From Pseudomonadota bacterium (GTDB taxonomy: Bacteria; Pseudomonadota; Gammaproteobacteria; Steroidobacterales; SZUA-146), in contig JBCCHD010000024.1 of NCBI GenBank assembly GCA_039028935.1, forward strand, positions 1 to 55,908: a stretch of 55,908 bases of DNA, given 5' to 3'. Shown here piece after piece: positions 43,959-51,264 of the stretch (positions are counted from its first letter, which is position 1; every line of letters begins with the position of its first letter). Under the pieces are notes generated by a model. That model was not told the DNA's origin, searched no databases, and was given only the letters and a program-made list of their open reading frames with translations. The position numbers and the translations under genes were made by a program.

Positions 43959-46922
43959 CTATTTGAATACGTCGTCACCCGGCACAATATCGATCTGTTG
44001 AAAACGCAGCGGCAGCACTTCAATCACCGCGTCCTCTTCGGCCAGTTCAGGTTTTGGGGCGTTATATTCGATCGGTGATCGCCGATCGTCCAGTAACGAT
44101 TCTTTAAGGCCCTTAGCGTCCTTGGCGATAAACACAAACTCCATGTTGTCGGTCTGTAAATTTTCTCGAATAACGCGGTTGACGTCATCGACGGTCAGTG
44201 CGGCTAACTCTTTGCGCACGTAGTCCGTAAAGTTGCCAATACGATAAAAATCACTGTCGATCGCATAACCCAACTGTCTGGATTGTGACTTGGCGAGCAG
44301 GCTTACAAACTTATCAAGAAAATTACGCGATGCTTCAAATTGCGCTGATGTGAGGCCATCATCGATGAGCTTCTGCAGTTCATACATTGCGACTCTGGTT
44401 GCAAAATGGGCGTCCGTATTCGTGCGTAGCGGGCGAATCCACACCTGAAAAATCTGCTGTTGTCGAGCTAGATTGGTGTCCGGATGAAATTGAAACATGC
44501 CAAACGGAAAGTACTCAATGTAGGCGTAGTCGCCGTAGTTCATGCCGCGCTCTTCTCGGATGCGGCCAAAGAGGTGGCTGTTGAAGCTGCGGTGCTCACC
44601 GAGCCACGAGCGCACCAGCCACAGCGCCACCCAGTCTTTGTCACCGCGAACTAGGTCGATTGGAAAGCCAAACGATACCGCGACTGCTTGTGTGTCTTTT
44701 TCGATTATGACGCCGTTACGACCGTTAGAGAGCTGCACATCCTCGAACGCGCTCGTTGCGGCACGTCCGCCGCCGGGTAGTCGTGCCACGTCGGTTTTAA
44801 GCGTGCTTAAAAATGACTCATCATAGCCGCCCGACACACCCACTCGTAACCCGGTGGCAGTGAAATGCTGGTTATAAAAGGCGCGTACGTCTTCCAGTGT
44901 TAGGGCCTCAAGGTCGTCACTGTGGCCACCGTTATAACTACCGTAAGGATGATCCTCGCCGAAGATGCGCTGATAGAGCATCTCCTTACCCAGTTCCTCA
45001 TCGTTATTACCAACAAGATCGGTACGTACGCCATTAATGGCTCGTGTCTTAATGCGATTGAAATCGTCCTCATTGAAGGCCGGTGTGAGTAGCTGACTGC
45101 GCACCAATGCGTACCATGTGTCGAGATTGTCGCGATGCACGCCGCCGTAAAGCGTGGTCATGTCCTTATCGACCCGGGCACTGAATCCCGCCGCAATCGG
45201 GAACATAGCGCGGTTGATTTCCTCGTAAGAAAACGCCTTGGAACCCGCGTCGGTGATCATGGCTGCAGTGAGCATGGCGAGTCCTTTTTTGCCGGGCGGA
45301 TCGTCTGCCGCCCCGGTGTTAAACACGAACGACACATCGATTAGCGGTGACGAGTCGGACGGTAGCAAAACGTAGGAGACGCCACCGCCCGAGCGAGGCA
45401 TTTGTTCAGGGACCCACTTTGAAATTCGTCTTGCCAGATCACGGCTTGTATTGGTCGATTCGGTCGGGTCGACGGCGCCGTCAGAAACACGCGCATCGAT
45501 TGACGTGCGCGTGTCAAACCCCTCCATCGTTTCCCCATTGGCGAGGGTTGCGACGATAAGGCCCTGATCAACAAAATAGTTGTTGGCATGTGTGATGAGA
45601 TCGTCCGGCGTGACCGCGGCGTACTGACGGTAGACCTGATTGATCACTTCGGGGTCGTTATTAAATTGCATGTAACTCGCGAGTAGATCACCAATCGCTT
45701 CGGAGTTATCCAGACCTGCCGCAAATTGGTAGCGCAATCGCGATTTGGTCTGTTCAAGTTTGTCCTTTGCAACGGGCGTAACGCGAGCGTTGGCCAACGT
45801 GTCGGCAATGGCGTCACGCACTGCGCCTGCGTTAGCAATATCTGTCAGGCGCGCACCGATCAGGAGCAAGTTGGGGTCTTTGCGGTCAGGAAAAGAGGGA
45901 AACAGCGCGTCAACTAGGCGCTCTTGCACCACCAATTTTTGATAGAGTTCGGACGATTGAGACAAATACACCGAGCTGAAAATATCCATGGTGGGCATGT
46001 CTTTTTGCGTCGGGTCGAAGCGAGGTCCACGGAATGCCATGACAAGCCAAGGTTGAGTGGGGTTTTCCCAGGCGATGTGTTCATACAGAGGGCCGGATGG
46101 AGGCGGTTCTTGTGGGATGATGTTGGTAAAATTACCTCGCTCCCACGAGCCGAAGTGCTTCTCAACCAGGGCCAGTGCGCTGTCGATTTCGATGTCGCCA
46201 ACCAAAATAACGGCGGCTTTTTCCGGCCGATACCATCGATCAAAAAACACTTTGGAATACTCGAGCTGATTGGGCATTTCTTCGATGTCCCGAAGGTAAC
46301 CCATCGTTGTGTGACCGTAGGTGTGTGTTTTGAAACTGGATTCGCGAATCACCTCGAATAATTTACTCACTGGATTGGAGGAGTTTTTTAAGTATTCGCC
46401 TTTAACCGCCTGCGCTTCTGTGCGGAACACTTCCTCCGAGTATTTGAGGTGTTGAAAACGGTCGGCTTCGATCTCCAGGATTTTGTCTAGGTCCCCTTTC
46501 GTAAACGTCACGTGATAGTTCGTGTAGTCGTCGGTGGTGTAGGCGTTTTGGTCTGCCCCCGCGTTTTTGAGAATTTCGGTGTAGACCTCAGCGGGGTAAT
46601 TGTCCGTCCCCCGGAACATCATGTGTTCGAAAAAGTGGGCAAATCCAGATTTGCCGGGTTCCACTTCGTTGCGCGAACCGGTTTGCACGGGAATCTGCAA
46701 ATTGACGATATCGGGGTAGTCGGTTCGAACCAACAGCACCGTTAATCCGTTGTCTAACGTTTCAAGGCGGTAGGGTGTGGTGAAAATATCTGACGGCCCG
46801 GATGCCTCATCCGATTGATCGGTCGGGATGGTGGTCGGCGAGGTGCCGCAAGCCGTGAGCCCGATGAGCAACAAAAGCAAACCGACGCGTTGCGCGATCA
46901 CCGTCGGAAAAAAACTGTCCAT
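43959..46922 (-). CDS. M16 family zinc metallopeptidase, lipoprotein
   Basis: 987 residues, a full pitrilysin-type duplication. A signal sequence ends in the lipobox LTAC (Cys25). The zinc site HFFEH (His96, Glu99, His100) is followed by Glu176, 76 residues later, as in pitrilysin. The second half contains the R/Y substrate-contact region (late RxxRxxLxY-like segments) and no second zinc motif, as expected. It probably degrades peptides in the periplasm or on the outer membrane. The next gene upstream is the POT peptide transporter on the same strand, 150 bp away with a stable hairpin between. Confidence 0.92.
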   Translation of the reverse strand: MDSFFPTVIAQRVGLLLLLIGLTACGTSPTTIPTDQSDEASGPSDIFTTPYRLETLDNGLTVLLVRTDYPDIVNLQIPVQTGSRNEVEPGKSGFAHFFEHMMFRGTDNYPAEVYTEILKNAGADQNAYTTDDYTNYHVTFTKGDLDKILEIEADRFQHLKYSEEVFRTEAQAVKGEYLKNSSNPVSKLFEVIRESSFKTHTYGHTTMGYLRDIEEMPNQLEYSKVFFDRWYRPEKAAVILVGDIEIDSALALVEKHFGSWERGNFTNIIPQEPPPSGPLYEHIAWENPTQPWLVMAFRGPRFDPTQKDMPTMDIFSSVYLSQSSELYQKLVVQERLVDALFPSFPDRKDPNLLLIGARLTDIANAGAVRDAIADTLANARVTPVAKDKLEQTKSRLRYQFAAGLDNSEAIGDLLASYMQFNNDPEVINQVYRQYAAVTPDDLITHANNYFVDQGLIVATLANGETMEGFDTRTSIDARVSDGAVDPTESTNTSRDLARRISKWVPEQMPRSGGGVSYVLLPSDSSPLIDVSFVFNTGAADDPPGKKGLAMLTAAMITDAGSKAFSYEEINRAMFPIAAGFSARVDKDMTTLYGGVHRDNLDTWYALVRSQLLTPAFNEDDFNRIKTRAINGVRTDLVGNNDEELGKEMLYQRIFGEDHPYGSYNGGHSDDLEALTLEDVRAFYNQHFTATGLRVGVSGGYDESFLSTLKTDVARLPGGGRAATSAFEDVQLSNGRNGVIIEKDTQAVAVSFGFPIDLVRGDKDWVALWLVRSWLGEHRSFNSHLFGRIREERGMNYGDYAYIEYFPFGMFQFHPDTNLARQQQIFQVWIRPLRTNTDAHFATRVAMYELQKLIDDGLTSAQFEASRNFLDKFVSLLAKSQSRQLGYAIDSDFYRIGNFTDYVRKELAALTVDDVNRVIRENLQTDNMEFVFIAKDAKGLKESLLDDRRSPIEYNAPKPELAEEDAVIEVLPLRFQQIDIVPGDDVFK

Positions 46923-47013
46923 GGTGTTGTCTCTCCGTGCGAGAAAGAAGTTGGAGGGTGAGATGAGTGGTCATTTGATGCGGCGACAATGGGTCGCAGA
47001 GGAGTCCATGTGG

Positions 47014-47047
47014 GTATCGGGCGGCACGCTAATGGGCCGCCCGATAC
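47014..47047. other. Perfect 12-bp stem-loop between POT and M16 genes
   Basis: GTATCGGGCGGC (47014-47025) pairs exactly with GCCGCCCGATAC (47036-47047) around a 10-base loop. No T-run follows on either strand. It lies 26 bp past the POT stop on the minus strand. It could be a factor-assisted terminator or an mRNA 3'-end stabiliser. Confidence 0.7.
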
Positions 47048-47072
47048 GCATACCGGCAACAAATAAGGCGAA

Positions 47073-48806
47073 CTAGTCGGCGCCATGCATCCATTTTTTA
47101 ATGATCGGTGAGATCAAAAGCATAAATAGCGCGATGCCGCTGGCTACGTAAGCGACGTTGGTATACACGTCGATATACCCCGCTTTGGCGGCAGCCGCAT
47201 TGGTGAGCTTGCCACCGAGCGTTTCGGCGCCCGTCGCGCGGGCGATGACACCGGCCAAAAAGTTGGATAATCCGCTGTACAAGAACCAGGCGCCCATCGT
47301 CATACCCACAACTCTGACCGGCGCCAGCTTGGTCACCGCGGACAGGCCGACGGGCGACAGCATGAGTTCGCCCATTGTATGGATCCAATAAATTAAGAAG
47401 ATAAACATGACGGGTGTCAGACCATCGACCCCAGAGGCTTTCATGCCGGCGACAAGCGCAAAGAATCCGAGGCCCGCGAAAAAGACACCAAATGCAAATT
47501 TCACTGGCGAACTGGGATTGAGGTTGCGCTTTGCAAGATAAATCCACAGCCACGCCAGGATGGGTGCGAATATGACAATGTAACCCGCGTTTAGAAACTG
47601 AAACACAGGTGCCGGTACCGACCAGCCGAATATCGTCCGATCAACAAGACGATCGGTAAACAGGTTGAGTGACGAACCGGCTTGCTCGAAAAGCGCCCAG
47701 AATGGAATTTGCGCCAGCACAAAATACGTGGCCGCCAGCATCCGATCACGCTCGACCCCTTCACAGTATTTGAACGCGTAAAAGATCAAATACACAAACA
47801 TCAGAATACCCAGCGGCAGTAGGATTTTACCGAAGCCGTCAGGGTGGCTGACGAAGAACATGGACACCGCTACAATCAAGACACCGACCAGATAGCACAT
47901 CCACTCGTAGTTGATGGGCCCGAGGAAGGACTCCTTGAGCTTGGCCGGATTCGGTGGCTCGGCTTTGCCGTCAAGCCAATGCTGATATTTTAAAAAGACC
48001 ACGAGTCCGGCGAACATGCCGATGCCCGCGAGACCGAAACCGTACTTCCAGCCGTAAGTAATCCCAAGAATGCCGCAGGTGATCGACGAGAGAAACGATC
48101 CCAGGTTTATGCCCATATAAAAGATGGAGAAACCCGAATCTCGCCGTGGATCGCCCTCTCCATAGAGTGCACCCACAATCGTGGAGATGTTGGCTTTTAA
48201 GAAACCCACGCCCGCAATAATCAAGGCAAGCGACAGGTACAAAATCTGCTTGTACCGCTCTTCGGTCACAATACGTGACGTGTAAGAGTCGGTCGGAATG
48301 GATGCGGGCAATCCGATGGCGCCGGGGTCGGCCAAGAGCATGTTCTTGCCATCGTCACTAAAACTGATCGCCGTAGTGCCCTGATCGCCGACTAAAATCT
48401 GGTTGGCGTCGCCACCGCGGCCATCCAGTGTGACTTGGTATTCGCTACCGTTGACGGTGATGAGCTCTTTGGACCCGTTGCCCTCAAAGGCCATACCGAA
48501 ATGGCCCAACACCAGCAGGATGGCACCGTAGGTGACGGCCTTTCGCGAGCCAAGATATTTGTCGGCCAACGAACCACCAATGATCGTCATTACGTAAACC
48601 AAAGCGGTATACGCCCCATAGAGAATGGTCGACTTCTCATCAGAGAACAGGAAGTGTTGAGTGAGATAGATAATGAGAAGGCCGCGCATTCCGTAGTATG
48701 AAAAGCGCTCCCACATTTCAGTGAAAAACAGAATCACCAGCCCTCGCGGGTGGCCCAGAATGGTTTTCTCATTGGCCGGTGGCTGGAAGGTGTCGGCTGT
48801 GCTCAT
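47073..48806 (-). CDS. POT family proton-dependent oligopeptide transporter
   Basis: 577 residues; E. coli DtpA has 500. Hallmarks are the proton-coupling ExxER motif in FTEMWERFSYYGMRGLL (about 29-44) and the PTR2 signature FYMGINLGSFLSS. About 14 membrane helices are predicted. An insertion of about 75 mostly polar residues (109-184) sits in the loop after the third helix, presumably periplasmic; it accounts for the extra length. The protein imports di- and tripeptides. It lies between an M16 protease and an M2 dipeptidyl carboxypeptidase, consistent with peptide scavenging. Confidence 0.93.
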   Translation of the reverse strand: MSTADTFQPPANEKTILGHPRGLVILFFTEMWERFSYYGMRGLLIIYLTQHFLFSDEKSTILYGAYTALVYVMTIIGGSLADKYLGSRKAVTYGAILLVLGHFGMAFEGNGSKELITVNGSEYQVTLDGRGGDANQILVGDQGTTAISFSDDGKNMLLADPGAIGLPASIPTDSYTSRIVTEERYKQILYLSLALIIAGVGFLKANISTIVGALYGEGDPRRDSGFSIFYMGINLGSFLSSITCGILGITYGWKYGFGLAGIGMFAGLVVFLKYQHWLDGKAEPPNPAKLKESFLGPINYEWMCYLVGVLIVAVSMFFVSHPDGFGKILLPLGILMFVYLIFYAFKYCEGVERDRMLAATYFVLAQIPFWALFEQAGSSLNLFTDRLVDRTIFGWSVPAPVFQFLNAGYIVIFAPILAWLWIYLAKRNLNPSSPVKFAFGVFFAGLGFFALVAGMKASGVDGLTPVMFIFLIYWIHTMGELMLSPVGLSAVTKLAPVRVVGMTMGAWFLYSGLSNFLAGVIARATGAETLGGKLTNAAAAKAGYIDVYTNVAYVASGIALFMLLISPIIKKWMHGAD

Positions 48807-48845
48807 TTGTGTCCCCCGTGAAAGGTGTTTTTATTGCAGGGCACC

Positions 48846-48989
48846 ATGTCGGACCGTGTGACACCCGCTCAATTAGCGGCCGATTATGGCACAGCTCGCG
48901 GCGCGAGGTTCGTTTTCGAGGCCGGTGGCCCTTATTTCTGTGACACTTTCATCCTGCAGCCGTTCCCATTCGGTGGTCTGCCGTACTAA
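48846..48989 (+). CDS. Possible 47-residue small ORF
   Basis: An ATG preceded by CAGGG opens a frame of 47 codons starting SDRVTPAQLAADYG and ending FPFGGLPY. It lies in the 399-bp gap between the divergent POT and M2 peptidase genes. No family or membrane segment is recognised, and the evidence is only an open frame plus a plausible ribosome-binding site. It may be chance. Confidence 0.2.
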   Translation: MSDRVTPAQLAADYGTARGARFVFEAGGPYFCDTFILQPFPFGGLPY

Positions 48990-49072
48990 GGCCGGTGTTA
49001 TCCGCCTTGAGCGCGCCATCGTGGGTTTTGCGGAAGCTCGCTTTTAGCGCCTCGTTTTTTTTTGTACTCTAG

Positions 49073-49088
49073 CGGCACTTTTGTTGCC
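49073..49088 (+). promoter_or_regulatory. Candidate sigma-54 promoter for the M2 peptidase gene
   Basis: CGGCACTTTTGTTGCC keeps the GG (49074-49075) and GC (49086-49087) cores at the correct 12-bp distance and most of GGCAC and TTGC. It lies about 107 bp ahead of the peptidase ATG after the predicted start. The rest of 48807-49205 shows only the possible small ORF. Confidence 0.42.
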
Positions 49089-49205
49089 ACGGCGGCTGTT
49101 GCCTGGGATTGTCCTGTTCGGTATCGGCCGTAGAACCGGGACTTCATCGACGTCTATTCCTTTGGCGTCGTCGCCAGCCTCGCCCAGTCCAATACGGAGA
49201 ATCTC

Positions 49206-51041
49206 ATGCGATCAATACTCATAGCCTCGGCTGCTCTGGCGCTGGTCGCTTGCGCCAAAGCCGTCGACGATGACGCCAAGTCGATTCAGCCGACAGAAAC
49301 AGCCACAGCGCCCGCGAGCACGGCAGATGCTCAGCGATTTATCGATGGCGTGAACGCCCAAACTGCGGAGCTTGGTCTCAAAATCGCGCGCACCGAGTGG
49401 CTGCGTCAGACGCATATTACGCAAGACACGATCGCACTGGCCGCTGCAGCAGGCGAAGAGGGGCTGGCCTTTGGCAGTCGCATCGTGGAGGAGAGTAAAC
49501 AGTTCGATCATCTCGAGCTCACCGGGGAACTGGGTCGTGCCATGAATTTCATTCGCATCCAAAACACGATGCCCGCTCCCAACAATGCCGATGATCGCGC
49601 CGAGCTTGCCCAAATCGCGGTCGACATGGATTCGATGTACGGCAAGGGAAAGTACTGCAAAGACGATGGCAGTTGCCTAACGCTGGGCGATCTTTCCAAG
49701 ACGCTCGCGACGAGTCGCGACTACGACGAACTCGAAGAAGCCTGGCTAGGCTGGCGGACGATTTCCCGCGATATGCGACCGCTGTATGAGCGATTTGTGG
49801 AGCTCACCAAGGACGGTGCGAACGAATTGGGGTTTGATAATCTCGGCGCGCTGTGGAAGTCCGGTTACGACATGGATGCCGACGACTTTGAGAAAGTGGC
49901 TGAAGATTTGTGGCTTCAAGTGCGTCCGCTTTATGAGCAGCTACACTGTCATGTTCGCGCCGCACTGGCTGAAGAATACGGTGAGGACAAAGTCGCACTA
50001 GACGAACCGATACCGGCTCATCTGCTTGGCAACATGTGGTCTCAGTCATGGGCCAATGTGTATCCATTGGTGGAACCGTATCCCGGTGAAGCGAGTCTCG
50101 ATGTAACCCAGTCGCTGGTCGAACAAGGCTGGGACGCCGTACGCATGACACGTCAGGCAGAAGAGTTTTTCACTTCGTTGGGTATGCCGAGTCTGCCCGA
50201 TTCGTTCTATGAGCGTTCGATGCTCACCAAACCGGCTGATCGTGAAGTGGTGTGCCACGCGAGCGCGTGGCCGATTGACGGCAAAGACGATGTGCGAATT
50301 AAGATGTGCATTGTGCCGACTGCCGAAGAGCTCTATACCGTTTATCACGAGCTCGGACATATTTATTATTACCTGCTCTACCGGGACTTGCCGCCACTAT
50401 TTAAAGGCGGAGCGCATGATGGCTTTCACGAAGCAATCGGCGATACGATCGTGTTGTCAATGACGCCCGACTATCTTGAAAGTATCGGACTAGTAAGCGG
50501 CGTTAAGCCCAATGAACGAGTGGTAATCAATCAGATGATGCTCAATGCGCTCGATAAGATCGCATTTTTACCCTTCGGAAAACTGGTTGATCAATGGCGA
50601 TGGGACGTGTTTTCAGGCAAAACGTCGCCGGAGGACTATAACTCTGCCTGGTGGAACCAACGCAAGACGTACCAAGGTATACGTCCGCCCGTGGCGCGCA
50701 CTGAGGCCGACTTTGATCCGGGGGCAAAGTATCATGTGCCGGGTAATACTCCTTACACGCGTTATTTCTTATCCTTTATTTTGCAGTATCAGTTCCACAA
50801 AGCACTGTGTCATGAAGCCGGTTTTGACGGGCCACTGCATGAATGTTCGATCTACAACAACAAAGAGGCCGGGCAGAAGTTCATGAATATGCTGGCGCTC
50901 GGGCAAAGCCGACCCTGGCAGGAAGCCCTCGAGCAATTGACCGGTAGTCGTGAGATGGATGCCTCGGCGATAATCGAGTACTTCCAACCGCTCATGGAGT
51001 ATCTAAAAGAACAGAACGCCGGCCGCCTTTGCGGCTGGTAA
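49206..51041 (+). CDS. M2 family metallopeptidase (peptidyl-dipeptidase A), lipoprotein
   Basis: 611 residues. It has a signal sequence with lipobox LVAC (Cys16), so it is probably anchored in the outer membrane facing the periplasm. The angiotensin-converting-enzyme-type zinc site HELGH (about 381-385) and the third ligand Glu in GFHEAIGD (about 409) are intact, at the usual spacing. M2 enzymes release dipeptides from peptide C-termini. Such dipeptides would suit the POT transporter encoded just upstream on the other strand. A sigma-54-like promoter precedes the gene and a strong terminator follows. Confidence 0.94.
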   Translation: MRSILIASAALALVACAKAVDDDAKSIQPTETATAPASTADAQRFIDGVNAQTAELGLKIARTEWLRQTHITQDTIALAAAAGEEGLAFGSRIVEESKQFDHLELTGELGRAMNFIRIQNTMPAPNNADDRAELAQIAVDMDSMYGKGKYCKDDGSCLTLGDLSKTLATSRDYDELEEAWLGWRTISRDMRPLYERFVELTKDGANELGFDNLGALWKSGYDMDADDFEKVAEDLWLQVRPLYEQLHCHVRAALAEEYGEDKVALDEPIPAHLLGNMWSQSWANVYPLVEPYPGEASLDVTQSLVEQGWDAVRMTRQAEEFFTSLGMPSLPDSFYERSMLTKPADREVVCHASAWPIDGKDDVRIKMCIVPTAEELYTVYHELGHIYYYLLYRDLPPLFKGGAHDGFHEAIGDTIVLSMTPDYLESIGLVSGVKPNERVVINQMMLNALDKIAFLPFGKLVDQWRWDVFSGKTSPEDYNSAWWNQRKTYQGIRPPVARTEADFDPGAKYHVPGNTPYTRYFLSFILQYQFHKALCHEAGFDGPLHECSIYNNKEAGQKFMNMLALGQSRPWQEALEQLTGSREMDASAIIEYFQPLMEYLKEQNAGRLCGW

Positions 51042-51062
51042 GCGCTCCGATCGCAGGCGGAT

Positions 51063-51090
51063 AAGCCCGGGCTTGGTCCCGGGCTTTTTT
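51063..51090 (+). terminator. Rho-independent terminator after the M2 peptidase gene
   Basis: AAGCCCGGG (51063-51071) and CCCGGGCTT (51078-51086) form a 9-bp stem with a 6-base loop, running into a T-run to 51090. Confidence 0.93.
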
Positions 51091-51264
51091 GTGGGTAGGC
51101 CACCTTACTTCTTGGATCGGGAATGCCGTGGGCTTTAGCAGTGAGCAATGTAACAAACCGCGAAGTTTTCTGGCGTGTACTCGGGAATGCTCTCGGTCAA
51201 TGCTACAATTTCGTGCGCTGGCGTCATCGGCATTTCGTTAGCCAGCTTCAGGGGGAGTGGACAC

